DNA of 41,361 bases, taken from assembly GCA_949296375.1 (NCBI GenBank), contig CASFQX010000105.1, positions 1 to 41,361 on the forward strand. The letters are read 5' to 3'. This DNA is from an uncultured Olsenella sp. Its GTDB lineage: Bacteria > Actinomycetota > Coriobacteriia > Coriobacteriales > Atopobiaceae. Position numbers and translations under genes: made by a program. The notes below the pieces were generated by a model that saw only the letters and a list, made by a program, of their open reading frames with translations, was not told the origin of the DNA and did not search any database. Shown one piece after another: positions 23,797 to 31,735 of this stretch. Each line of letters opens with the position of its first letter. Positions within the stretch are counted from its first letter, which is position 1.

Positions 23797-24250
23797 CGAG
23801 AAATGCGGACGGCTGTACCGTGTTGCGTTCGCAAGTGTCGGGAAATGCGACCCTCTGTACCAAGAAAGGGCTGGCAGCGTCGAGAAAAGCGGGCGGCCGT
23901 ACCGTGTCTCGTCCGCAGGTGTCGGGGAATGCGGCCCTCTGTACCGTTTTTTCTCGCTCCCGTCGAGAAAAGCGGCCCCCTGTACCAGAGCGTAGACTGC
24001 CTAGGCTAGCGGGCTGGTACAGGGGGCGACATTTCTCGGCGCGAAGGCCGTGTGGCTGGTACAGGGGGCGGCATTTCTCGGCGCGAAGGCCGTGTGGCTG
24101 GTACAGGGGACTGCATTTCTCGACGCAAGAGTAGTGAAGCCGGTACAGAGGGCGCATTTCTCGACGCGAAGGCCGTATAACCGGTACAGAGGGCGGCATT
24201 TCTCGTCACCAAGGCACCGTGCCCGGTACAGGCGCCCGCATTTCTCGGCA
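23797..24250. repeat. Second array: eleven ~42-bp units in two opposing blocks
   Basis: Block one has five units with core CGAGAAATGCGG + CCCTCTGTACC starting at 23797, 23839, 23881, 23923 and 23964. Block two has six inverted units, GGTACAGRGGGC + GGCATTTCTCG, starting at 24016, 24058, 24100, 24142, 24183 and 24225. The period is 42 (twice 41). About 23 bases are conserved and about 19 vary. In block two the spacer is often CGAAGGCCGTGTG-like. It fills the gap between the MFS and metallo-hydrolase genes. It is not CRISPR: repeats are degenerate, spacers are partly alike, and orientation reverses. Confidence 0.9.
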
Positions 24251-24268
24251 CGCGCTGGTCGACCGCAC

Positions 24269-25120
24269 CTACCTCGCGCGACGGCGCGTGCCACGAGAGA
24301 GCGGCTCGGGCAGGCCCCGCGTGATGACGGCGCGAAAATCGGGGCTGTCCACGTCGGAGGTGGAGCAGGGGCAGAGGTGGCAGGTGCCGTCCCAGTCCGC
24401 AACGGCAGCGTGGTTCCAGGCAAAGCCGCGGTCCTTCTCGGCAAAGTCCGCCGCAGCCCTAAAGCTTGGCAGGTCGGCCTTGGTAAAGGCGTTTCGGTGA
24501 TGCCCCGTGTAGAATCGCTCGAACGGCAGCCCCTCCATCTTGGTGAGCGTCTCCTTCCACGCGCTCACGGGAAGGGACTCCTCAAAGCACAGGCACATGA
24601 TCGGCGTCACCGCGTCGCCGGAGAGAAGGACGCCCAGCTCGGGGCAGAGGTAGCCAACGGATCCCACGGTGTGCCCCGGGAGGCTCACGCAGCGCAGCGT
24701 GAGACCGCCGAGGTCAAGCTCGTCACCCTCCGCCACATGCGTCACACGGGGGCGCGAGCCCTCGTCAAATGCCCAGGGCGCGGTGGCGAGAAGGGCGTTG
24801 TCCCCCATCCCGTCCGCCCGATGCTCGGCGGCGTGGCGCTCTGCCTCCTCCCAGTGGCCGTCCTCCTCCGCGCTCATCATGACCTCGTCGAAGCGATACG
24901 CCCCGCCCACGTGGTCGGGGTGGCGGTGCGTGAGCGCAACGATCACCGGCAAGCCGCCCGCCAGCGACTCGGCCACGGCGCGCACGTCCCCTATGCCGAG
25001 CATGGTGTCCACGAGCGCGGCACGGCGGGAGCCAACGACGAGGTGCGCCATGAAGCCCATGGGGTCAACGAGGCGCCACAGGCCGTCCTCGATCTTCTCG
25101 GCAGCGATGAGCTCGGACAT
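24269..25120 (-). CDS. MBL-fold metallo-hydrolase
   Basis: A 283-residue metallo-beta-lactamase-fold enzyme. The metal motif is THRHPDHVGG (about residues 63-72; HxHxDH), followed by SLPGHTVGSVGYLCPE with a further ligand His and LLSGDAVTP with the bridging Asp; FYTGHHRNAF holds a late His. This set fits glyoxalase-II-like or lactonase-like hydrolases. The C-terminus has CHLCPCS, which might bind an extra metal. It lies upstream-adjacent to a minus-strand membrane protein gene and may open a lactone or thioester in the same catabolic scheme. Substrate is unknown. The last array unit ends 19 bases from its stop codon. Confidence 0.85.
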   Translation of the reverse strand: MSELIAAEKIEDGLWRLVDPMGFMAHLVVGSRRAALVDTMLGIGDVRAVAESLAGGLPVIVALTHRHPDHVGGAYRFDEVMMSAEEDGHWEEAERHAAEHRADGMGDNALLATAPWAFDEGSRPRVTHVAEGDELDLGGLTLRCVSLPGHTVGSVGYLCPELGVLLSGDAVTPIMCLCFEESLPVSAWKETLTKMEGLPFERFYTGHHRNAFTKADLPSFRAAADFAEKDRGFAWNHAAVADWDGTCHLCPCSTSDVDSPDFRAVITRGLPEPLSRGTRRRAR

Positions 25121-25135
25121 GCGGGGATCCCTTCG

Positions 25136-25166
25136 AAAAAGGCCCGCCGGCGAGACGCGGGCGGGC
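25136..25166 (-). terminator. Intrinsic terminator of the membrane protein gene
   Basis: GCCCGCC (25142-25148) pairs with GGCGGGC (25160-25166), and on the minus strand five U residues follow (A-run at 25136-25140). It lies 25 bases past the stop codon at 25192. Confidence 0.75.
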
Positions 25167-25191
25167 TAGGCGTGCGACTCTGGGAAACAGA

Positions 25192-25701
25192 CTAGTGCAT
25201 CTGCGGCGCGGGGTCGTTCATGAGCTTGCGAGCGATGCGCTCGGCAGGCTGGGCCCAGAGGAACGAGACGATGTAGCCCACGATCCAGCACTGGAAGAAG
25301 CTGCCCATGAGGGCCATCGGGAACATCTCGAGGGGCATGCCCTGCATGACGTTGGCGTTGACGAAGGTGAGGATGACGGCGTTGATCACAACGTAGACGG
25401 TGTTCACCACGATGTTGAGCACAAGGCCAAAGGGCAGGCCGCTCTGCGGGGTGAGGCCAAAGACGCCGGCAAAGGCAAAGCCCCACTTCTCGGCCGGGAT
25501 GAACCAGCCGATGAAGAACGAGATGATGTAGGCGAGCACGATGTTGATGCCCGCCGTGGAGAGAAACGCCGGCATGAAGGCCTCCTCGGGCACGCCAGCG
25601 GAGCTGATGCCGATGTAGCTTGCCACGAGCGAAATGCACACGGCGATGGGGATGTTGGTGAGAAGGACCTTGACGAGCTTGGTTGAGTTCTTCATGGGCA
25701 T
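25192..25701 (-). CDS. Small multi-pass membrane protein, two-hairpin type
   Basis: A 169-residue protein with about four helices (near residues 10-28, 43-66, 74-115 as a long hydrophobic pair, and 130-150). The ATG at 25701 has AAAGGTG upstream; the longer frame has no ribosome site. Layout (helix, short loop, helix, then an Asn-rich LNIVVNTVYVVINAV helix and a final helix) is similar to the protein at 194-592, so they may belong to one small family. It follows no obvious operon partner and is terminated before the metallo-hydrolase. Transport of a catabolic substrate is a guess from location. Confidence 0.75.
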   Translation of the reverse strand: MPMKNSTKLVKVLLTNIPIAVCISLVASYIGISSAGVPEEAFMPAFLSTAGINIVLAYIISFFIGWFIPAEKWGFAFAGVFGLTPQSGLPFGLVLNIVVNTVYVVINAVILTFVNANVMQGMPLEMFPMALMGSFFQCWIVGYIVSFLWAQPAERIARKLMNDPAPQMH

Positions 25702-25885
25702 GGCATTCACCTTTCGGACGACGGAAGCCTTCCGGCACATATGCGCACCGGAGCTCGGGCACCTCGCCCGAGCCTGTAACCCTTCATGAAGATGGTATGG
25801 AGACGCACGCCGGCACAACATGGATGGAAGGCTCAAAGAAGCCGACACTTTTGGTGCGTTGTTGTACCGCCGTACAGCGCGCAGC

Positions 25886-25945
25886 TGACAAAACTCCCCC
25901 GTCCCCATCTGTCAGCTGACACTTGGGGACGGGGGAGTTTTGTCA
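25886..25945. repeat. 22-bp-arm perfect palindrome overlapping the acpS stop
   Basis: Bases 25886-25907 and 25924-25945 are exactly complementary; the loop itself contains the palindrome GTCAGCTGAC. The arms hold CCCCCGTCCCCA. The last three bases form the stop codon of acpS, so the element inserted at, or created, the gene's end. It would also act as a strong transcription stop. Confidence 0.85.
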
Positions 25946-26320
25946 GGACTGGGCGAGCACGATGGCCGTGGCCACGCCCTTCTCGTTGGTGATGGAGACG
26001 AGAAGCTCGCTCACGCCCGCCTCCGCAAGGACCGGCGCGAGGGCGCCCGAAAGCGTGACGTGCGGGCAGCCGTTCTCGTCCTCGAGGGTCTCGACGCAGC
26101 GAAAGTCGAAGCCCTCCGCCGTGCGGTGCGCAAGCGCCTTGAACGTGGCCTCCTTGACGGCGAACTTGCCGGCCAGGCATGCCGCGGCATCGTGGCGCGC
26201 AAACGCCTCGGCCCGCTCCGCCTCGCTGAACGTGCGGCGCGCGAAGGCCCCGTCCGCATCTGCCGTGAGCCGCGCCATCTCCTCGATGTCGACCGAGTCT
26301 ATGCCAATCCCCAGGACCAT
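25943..26320 (-). CDS. acpS: Holo-ACP synthase
   Basis: A 125-residue AcpS. It moves 4'-phosphopantetheine from CoA to the serine of acyl carrier proteins. The two Mg/CoA motifs are visible: GIGIDSVDIEEMAR at the N-terminus and KFAVKEATFKAL near residue 52. It starts eight bases after the exonuclease stop, so the two are co-transcribed. It may be the cell's general copy, but it is the obvious activator of the two pathway ACPs in this window. Its stop codon is part of a long palindrome. Confidence 0.92.
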   Translation of the reverse strand: MVLGIGIDSVDIEEMARLTADADGAFARRTFSEAERAEAFARHDAAACLAGKFAVKEATFKALAHRTAEGFDFRCVETLEDENGCPHVTLSGALAPVLAEAGVSELLVSITNEKGVATAIVLAQS

Positions 26321-26328
26321 ATGAGCAC

Positions 26329-27291
26329 CTACAGCATGTTGCGCGCCTCAAACTCCGCCTGAACCGTGGCGAGCATGAGCTCCACGTCGTCGAGGCCGAG
26401 GTGGCGCTCGGACTCCCCCGCCTTGAGCGTGCCGCGGCGGCGCGCCCAGCTCTCGAGTGACGCAGGCCGCTGCTCGTGCGGCAGCGTGCGGGTCTCGGGG
26501 TCCACGCGGCGGCAGATGTCGCGCGTGTCTATGGGCACAACGCGCCCGGCCTTGCGCGCCTCGGCATAGCCGTCGATGTGCAGCATGAACCACGAGTCCT
26601 CGAAGGCGGCGTTGTGCGCCATGAACGGATAGGTCGTGAGCGCTGCGAGAATAGCCGCCTGGGCCTGCTTGTCCTCACGGAAGGGAGTCTTCCCCTCGAG
26701 GTCGGACCATTGGATCTTGTGAATGTCCGCCAGCGGCACGCCCTTCTCGGCATACATCTGAGGAAGCCCGAAGTAGGCGGCGAACGGGTCGTGCGGCTTT
26801 GCCTTGGGTCCCACGGTCATGAACTCCAGGCCCACGTTGATGATGTAGCCGCGCGCGGGGTCGCGGTCGGTGGTCTCGATGTCGATGCCCACGACCATGC
26901 CCGAGACCGGCGCGTCCACCCACGCCACGTTGAGGTCGCGCGCGTCAGGCCCGGCGAGCGCCGTCACCTGGGCGTCGGTCTTGTGCTGCAGGACGGCGAC
27001 GGCGTGGACGAGGTCGGCGTTCGAGAGCCCGCGGGCGAGCGTGGAGGCGCTGACGTCACGGAGCTTCTCGATCCCGTAGCGGTCGCAGACGTCGCGGTTG
27101 CGGTCCGCGAGCGAGCGGATCAGCTCAAACGAGCATGGCTCCTTGCCCGCCGGCGCGCCCTTCCAGGCGGCAATCAGCGTAGAGAGCGCGTCCTCGTTTC
27201 TCGCGCGCTCGGCGGAAAGCGCCGCGTCGTCAACGAGAAACCCCGGAAAGACGAGGGCGCTCGCGCACTCTATGGCTTGGCTCAGGTCCAC
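26329..27291 (-). CDS. DEDDh 3'-5' exonuclease (DnaQ/RNase T-like)
   Basis: A 320-residue protein with a C-terminal exonuclease domain: GIDIETTDRDP (motif I Asp-x-Glu), FMAHNAAFEDSW (motif II) and HLGLDDVELM (motif III His-x4-Asp). The first 130 residues are helical and unassigned. Likely trims DNA or RNA 3' ends. The start is uncertain: GTG 27300 touches the ribosome site GAGGAA, while GTG 27291 has it nine bases upstream and is preferred. It is followed closely by acpS. Confidence 0.83.
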   Translation of the reverse strand: MDLSQAIECASALVFPGFLVDDAALSAERARNEDALSTLIAAWKGAPAGKEPCSFELIRSLADRNRDVCDRYGIEKLRDVSASTLARGLSNADLVHAVAVLQHKTDAQVTALAGPDARDLNVAWVDAPVSGMVVGIDIETTDRDPARGYIINVGLEFMTVGPKAKPHDPFAAYFGLPQMYAEKGVPLADIHKIQWSDLEGKTPFREDKQAQAAILAALTTYPFMAHNAAFEDSWFMLHIDGYAEARKAGRVVPIDTRDICRRVDPETRTLPHEQRPASLESWARRRGTLKAGESERHLGLDDVELMLATVQAEFEARNML

Positions 27292-27314
27292 GCTGCTCAC
27301 TTCCTCAGGTCAAA

Positions 27315-27347
27315 GAGAGGGCCGCCGGGAGAAGCCCGACGACCCTC
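27315..27347 (-). terminator. Hairpin after the nitroreductase gene
   Basis: AGAGGGCCGCCGGG-type left arm pairs with CCCGACGACCCTCT on the right; two positions become G-U pairs on the minus-strand RNA. CTCTTTG follows. It separates the nitroreductase from the exonuclease gene. Confidence 0.6.
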
Positions 27348-27378
27348 TAGGCTAGCAGAACGCGCGACGCACCCGACG

Positions 27379-27900
27379 CTATTCGGCGTAAAACACGCGA
27401 CCGTCGTTTCTCGGCTTTGCCTCGGGCTCCTCGGCGGCATAGCCAAGGATGCAGTGGCCGATTCCCTCGTAGTCTCCCTCGATGCCCAGCTCGGCGAGAA
27501 TGCCCTTGCCCTCGGGCGTGTCAAACTCCTCGCGGGCGCGGTGGATCCAGCAGCTGCCCAGGCCGAGCGCGTGCGCCGCGAGCATGAGGTTGCCCATCAC
27601 GAGGCTGCCGTCGTAGACGCGGTTGGGCTGGTCGCGTGGCGCAAGCACCACGAGCACGACCGGCGCGCCGTAGAACGGGTCGGTGCCGCGACGGCCCATG
27701 ATCTCGGCGTTCATCGCGGAGAGTCGGTCGCGGAGCTCGCGATTGGTCACGGCCACGATGATGGGGCCCTGGCGGTTCATGCCGCTCGCGGCCCAGAGGC
27801 CAGCCTCCACCACCTGATCGATCTTCTCGCGCTCCGGCATCTCGCTGGTGTAGGCGCGGATGCTGCGGCGCCCCTCCATGGCCCGAATAACCTCGTTCAT
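27379..27900 (-). CDS. Nitroreductase-family FMN protein
   Basis: A 173-residue nitroreductase. RRSIRAYTSEMPEREKIDQV at the N-terminus is the FMN-binding start, SGMNRQGPIIVAV the next block, and LMLAAHALGLGSCWI the typical helix; the C-terminus has GYAAEEPEAKPRN, the usual xGYP-P-like end. Reduces nitro groups, quinones or other electrophiles with NAD(P)H. GAGAGGAG precedes ATG 27900. No clear link to its neighbours. Confidence 0.9.
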   Translation of the reverse strand: MNEVIRAMEGRRSIRAYTSEMPEREKIDQVVEAGLWAASGMNRQGPIIVAVTNRELRDRLSAMNAEIMGRRGTDPFYGAPVVLVVLAPRDQPNRVYDGSLVMGNLMLAAHALGLGSCWIHRAREEFDTPEGKGILAELGIEGDYEGIGHCILGYAAEEPEAKPRNDGRVFYAE

Positions 27901-27958
27901 GATGCGCTCCTCTCGAGTGGGTCCGTCACGTTCGTTATACCCGAGAAGGGCGCGGGCG

Positions 27959-28322
27959 CTACCCCTCGACCTCGCGCAGCAGGTCGGTGGAGTCCACGCC
28001 GTAGAGGCGCGCGAGCTTCACGAGGTTCGTCGTCGAGGCTCCGCCTTGCCCTGCCCCCACTTGGACACGGCCTGCCTGCTCACGCCGATCTTCTCGGCCA
28101 CGAGCTCCTGCGTCATCTTGCTGCGCTCCCGGTGTGTGCGCAGCACCTCCCCGAGCGAGCGTCGCACCGCCACGGTCTCGGGGCTGTTGTCGGCCCTCTC
28201 CCGCCGCAGGAACCAGCGGATGGCGGGCACGAGCAGTACGACAAAGAGGAGCCAGGGGATCACGTAGACGAGCAGGGGGACCAGAATCAAGATGGGCCCG
28301 TCGGTCCCATTCCGTAGACCAT
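27959..28322 (-). pseudogene. Frameshifted XRE-family regulator with N-terminal membrane segment
   Basis: Reads as a membrane helix (ILILVPLLVYVIPWLLFVV) followed by an XRE helix-turn-helix ending VSRQAVSKWGQGKAEP. At that point (near 28038-28042) the frame runs out as RRRTS and stop, but the frame one base over continues the family pattern exactly (STTNLVKLARLYGVDSTDLL...) to a stop at 27959. One base appears lost after GAGCC. A second shift is likely near the start: ATG 28322 with AAGGGGAG in front reads into a stop after eleven codons and needs one more base near 28290 to join the membrane segment. Two small deletions point to a decayed gene, or to sequencing error. Confidence 0.78.
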
Positions 28323-28619
28323 GGCGCCCTCCCCTTGCAGACTTTAGCCCACTGTATCCGAGCGGAGAGGTTGCACCCACCACCTATTGCTCAACGTGCG
28401 GTTGCATTCGGGTTGCGGGGCAGCCCGCCCAGAAGAAGGGGCGCCGTCTCGCTCATTGAGTGTACGAGCTGTCAGGATAATTGAGACCATGTCTCACTAA
28501 GCAGATAACGTTTGCCCAGTTAAGAGAATCGGGGAATTAAGTTAGAAATATGTAACTCATACACTCAGCGGAAAGCGGGAGAGCGGGCGAGAAGGACGGG
28601 CGAGAAGGACGGCTGCCCT
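28323..28619. other. Gene-free, AT-rich stretch bounded by inverted repeats
   Basis: No gene is visible. Bases 28457-28468 (TGAGTGTACGAG) and the minus-strand reading of 28556-28567 match in 11 of 12 positions and enclose about 110 bases much richer in A+T than the surroundings. It could be a small insertion or a promoter area. Two CGAGAAGGAC copies follow at 28588 and 28601. Confidence 0.45.
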
Positions 28620-29510
28620 CTAGCCGAAGAGGCTCAGGCGGGAGAGTGCGCGCCGGAAGGAGACGAAGTCAATCCCACCGGGACGGCGCAGCGAGGAGAG
28701 GCAGATGGGGACCGGAAGGGCGTCGCCCTTTGCGAGCGGACGAATGACGTGACCCTCGGGGGCGCCGGTGATGTTGCCCACGAAGATGAACGAGTAGCAG
28801 CTCCCGTCAGTGACGGATTCGGGCACGGGGTCGCCCATCGAGAGCTTGACGACCTCGGAGCGCAGGCCCCGTTTGAGGTACTCGTCCACCACGGCGTGGC
28901 AGTAGTGCTCGAAGTCGCAGGGGTAGAGCACGGGATAGTCCGCGAGCTCGTCGATCGTGACCTCGCTTTTTGCGGCGAGCGGGTGGTCCTGGGGAACGAG
29001 CACGTCGGAGGAGACGGTGCCGAGCGCGCCGCAGGCGACGTCGTCCGCCTCGATCGGGCCTATGGTGATCAGTGCGGCACAGCGCCCGGAGTGCAATGCG
29101 TCGAGAGCGTCCGAGCACCGCAGCATCTCCACGTCGACCTGACGGTCGAGCACCTTGCCCGTCACCGTGGAGATAAGCTTGACAAGCCGCTCGACGCCCG
29201 GATAGACCGGGCAGCAGAAACCCATGTGAAGGGGTGCGGACGCCGAAGTAACGCCCGGTGCGCTCGCAAAGCGCTCGAGGGCCTCCCATTCGTCAAGTAC
29301 GCGGCAGGCGCGCGTCGCGAAGGCGCGACCGAGCGGAGTGGGCGTGACGCCCGCGCTGCGACGCTCGAAGAGCGGCCCGTCGAGCGAGGACTCAAGCTCC
29401 GCGATGGCCTTGGAGACGGCCTGGACGGACACCCCCTCCCGCGCGGCGGCGGCGGAGAAGCTCCCCAGATCCATGATTGCGCACACATACCTGACCTGCT
29501 TGATGTTCAA
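28620..29510 (-). CDS. LysR-type transcriptional regulator
   Basis: A 296-residue LysR protein: N-terminal helix-turn-helix (FSAAAAREGVSVQAVSKAIA followed by ELESSLDGPLFERR) and a periplasmic-binding-like effector domain (about 90-290). The start is TTG at 29510: the conserved N-terminal residues (NIKQVRYVCAIMDLGSF) begin there and AGGAGG lies just upstream; no ATG is available before the helix-turn-helix. It is divergent from amylosucrase but the sugar operator near that gene fits the LacI protein better, so the LysR target is uncertain. Confidence 0.87.
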   Translation of the reverse strand: MNIKQVRYVCAIMDLGSFSAAAAREGVSVQAVSKAIAELESSLDGPLFERRSAGVTPTPLGRAFATRACRVLDEWEALERFASAPGVTSASAPLHMGFCCPVYPGVERLVKLISTVTGKVLDRQVDVEMLRCSDALDALHSGRCAALITIGPIEADDVACGALGTVSSDVLVPQDHPLAAKSEVTIDELADYPVLYPCDFEHYCHAVVDEYLKRGLRSEVVKLSMGDPVPESVTDGSCYSFIFVGNITGAPEGHVIRPLAKGDALPVPICLSSLRRPGGIDFVSFRRALSRLSLFG

Positions 29511-29628
29511 GGGCCTCCTCGACCTCCTCCTCGGCTGTCAAACGCTCACGCAGCCTTTCTATGGTTGCACACGACCCGCGCCCGCACGGCATGAGTGCTT
29601 GAACTAAACTCGGAGTTGAACATGACCT

Positions 29629-29727
29629 CGAACGTTCGGCGAAACCGTGACACGCTCACGGGATTGACCCTTGCCGGACGGCGAGGACGTCCTACAATGC
29701 TCCTTGGGTATGAGAACGTTTCCATAT
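29629..29727 (+). promoter_or_regulatory. Amylosucrase promoter with LacI-type operators
   Basis: A -35-like TTGCCG (29671-29676) and -10 TACAAT (29693-29698) are 16 bases apart. Just downstream lies GAGAACGTTTCCATAT (29712-29727), matching the tandem sites before the sucrose permease. A second palindrome with the same centre, CGAACGTTCG, is upstream at 29629-29638, so looping is possible. Confidence 0.65.
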
Positions 29728-29744
29728 GAAAGGTCACCGGTCAG

Positions 29745-31637
29745 ATGGCACAGAAGAACCCCCCTGCCGCAAGGCACCAGCCCCTCGCCCGCTCCGCAGC
29801 CAAGGCCCGCTCGGACTCCACGTTTCTCCACCGCCTGAGCCGCCATCACGACGAGCTGCGCTGGCTCTACATGGAGCTCTACGACAACGGCGACATGTTC
29901 GCCGAGCTCTGCGATCAGATGAAAGCCTTCTACGACGAGCGCCCCGCCGCGCTCAAGGCGCTCGATACCCGCCGCGAGGGTCACGCGTGGTATCGAGACC
30001 GCGACCTTCTCGGCATGCAGATGTACATCGACAACTTTGCCGGGAACATCCGCGGCGTTGAGGACCGCCTGGACTACCTTGAGCAGACGGGCGTGAGCTA
30101 CCTTCACCTCATGCCCTTCTTGGACACGCCCGCCGACAAGAGCCGCTCGGACGGTGGCTATGCGGTCAGCGACTTCCGTCGCGTGAAGCCTGAGCTGGGC
30201 ACTATGGACGACCTCGCCCGCCTTGCCGAGAGGTGCCACGAGCGGGGCATCAGCCTCTGCATGGACTTCGTCATGAACCACACCTCCGACGAGCACGAGT
30301 GGGCACGTCGCGCCCGCGCGGGCGAGGGCGAGTATATGAGCCGCTACTTCTTCACCGGCGACCAGGGGCTCATCGACCGCTACACCCGAGACGTCCCCCA
30401 GGTCTTCCCCACCACCGCGCCCGGGCACTTCACCTACCTGCCGGAGCTGGGGCAGTCCGTGATGACGCAGTTCTACCCCTACCAGTGGGACCTCAACTAC
30501 AAGAACCCGCGCGTCTTCAACGAGATGATGTACAACTTCCTCTACCTGGCCAACCAGGGCATGGACGTCATCCGCATCGACGCCGTCCCCTACATCTGGA
30601 AGCAGCTCGGCACCAACTGCCGCAACCTCCCGCAGGTGCACACCATCGTGCGCATGATGCGCATGATCTCCGAGATAGTGTGCCCGGGCATCGTGCTTCT
30701 CGGCGAGGTGGTGATGGCGCCGGTGGAGGTGGTGCCCTACTTTGGCACGGTGGACAAGCCCGAGTGCCACATGCTCTACAACGTCACGACGATGGCGACA
30801 ACCTGGAACAGCGTGGCCTGTCGCGACACGCGCCTGCTGCGCCGCCAGCTCGAGGCCGTCTGCGGTCTGCCGCGCGAGTACACCTTCCTCAACTACCTGC
30901 GCTGCCACGACGACATTGGCTGGGGACTTGATTACGCGACGCTCTCGGACTGGGGCATGGAGGAGGTGCCGCACAAGCGCTACCTCAACGCCTACTTCCA
31001 GGGTCTCACCGAGGGCAGCGTCTCCCGCGGCGAGCTCTACAACTCCGACCCCGTGACCGGCGACGCGCGCTTCTGCGCGACCACGGCCTCCATGTGCGGC
31101 ATCGAGGCGGCGGGCTTCGAGGGTAACGCCGAGGCGATGGAGGTGGCCATCCGCAAGGACGTCATGCTCCACGCCTACCTGCTCACGCAGTCCGGCCTGC
31201 CGATCATCTACAGTGGCGACGAGGTCGGCCAGGTGAACGACTACACCTACAAGGACGACCCCGAGAAGGCCGAGGACTCGCGCTACATCCACCGCGGGCG
31301 CTTCGACTGGTCGCTCGTTGACCGTGTGGACGAGAAGGGCAGCGTGCAGCAGCGCCTCTACGACGCCCTGCAGATCCTCGAGGGCATCCGACGCGACGAG
31401 GCTGTCTTTGACGCCGACGCCTCGGTCGAGATAGTGGGATACAGCGACCCCGCGGTCCTCTGGATCAGGCGCAGCATCGGCGGCGAGACGCTGCACGCGG
31501 TGTTCAACTTCAGCGACGATCGGCGCGACCTCTGGATGCCCGAGAGCGCCACGTACACCAACCTCGTGACCGGCGAGGCGGGCGAGTTCCAGAGGTTTGA
31601 GCTGCCGGCGTGGGACTTCAGGTGGTGGCTCGCCTAA
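29745..31637 (+). CDS. Amylosucrase (GH13)
   Basis: A 630-residue glycoside hydrolase family 13 enzyme expected to turn sucrose into an alpha-1,4-glucan plus fructose. GVSYLHLMPFLDTPADKSRS and FVMNHTSDEHEWA are amylosucrase blocks. Predicted catalytic residues: Asp279 (VIRIDAV), Glu321 (LLGEVV) and Asp389 (CHDDIGW), spaced as in characterised amylosucrases. No signal peptide, so cytosolic. It is separated from the sucrose PTS genes by 2.5 kb but carries the same operator. Since the PTS delivers phosphorylated sucrose, the source of free sucrose for this enzyme is unclear. Sucrose phosphorylase or hydrolase activity is the main alternative. Confidence 0.9.
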   Translation: MAQKNPPAARHQPLARSAAKARSDSTFLHRLSRHHDELRWLYMELYDNGDMFAELCDQMKAFYDERPAALKALDTRREGHAWYRDRDLLGMQMYIDNFAGNIRGVEDRLDYLEQTGVSYLHLMPFLDTPADKSRSDGGYAVSDFRRVKPELGTMDDLARLAERCHERGISLCMDFVMNHTSDEHEWARRARAGEGEYMSRYFFTGDQGLIDRYTRDVPQVFPTTAPGHFTYLPELGQSVMTQFYPYQWDLNYKNPRVFNEMMYNFLYLANQGMDVIRIDAVPYIWKQLGTNCRNLPQVHTIVRMMRMISEIVCPGIVLLGEVVMAPVEVVPYFGTVDKPECHMLYNVTTMATTWNSVACRDTRLLRRQLEAVCGLPREYTFLNYLRCHDDIGWGLDYATLSDWGMEEVPHKRYLNAYFQGLTEGSVSRGELYNSDPVTGDARFCATTASMCGIEAAGFEGNAEAMEVAIRKDVMLHAYLLTQSGLPIIYSGDEVGQVNDYTYKDDPEKAEDSRYIHRGRFDWSLVDRVDEKGSVQQRLYDALQILEGIRRDEAVFDADASVEIVGYSDPAVLWIRRSIGGETLHAVFNFSDDRRDLWMPESATYTNLVTGEAGEFQRFELPAWDFRWWLA

Positions 31638-31663
31638 ACGCGACAACGCCCGCAAGGCATGAG

Positions 31664-31699
31664 GGGCTCGTCGGCAAGGGCGCCGACGAGCCCGTTTTT
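31664..31699 (+). terminator. Intrinsic terminator of amylosucrase
   Basis: GGGCTCGTCGGC (31664-31675) pairs exactly with GCCGACGAGCCC (31682-31693), then GTTTTTC. It is 26 bases past the stop. Confidence 0.9.
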
Positions 31700-31735
31700 C
31701 TCGCTAGGGCTTATGGGGGCTTTTGGAGAACTCGC

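Noticed and set aside
21252-23834. 860-residue open frame antisense to the acyl kinase and MFS genes
   Set aside because: Same mirror-frame composition, spans two well-supported genes and an intergenic junction.
23797-24250. CRISPR array
   Set aside because: Regular spacing suggests it, but repeats are degenerate, spacers resemble each other, orientation flips in the middle and there are no cas genes.
23729-24444. Repeat proteins with an LRAEKCRPLYQ unit
   Set aside because: Frames follow from the 42-bp period; no ribosome site; units with 41-bp steps break the frame. Kept only as a low-interest finding.
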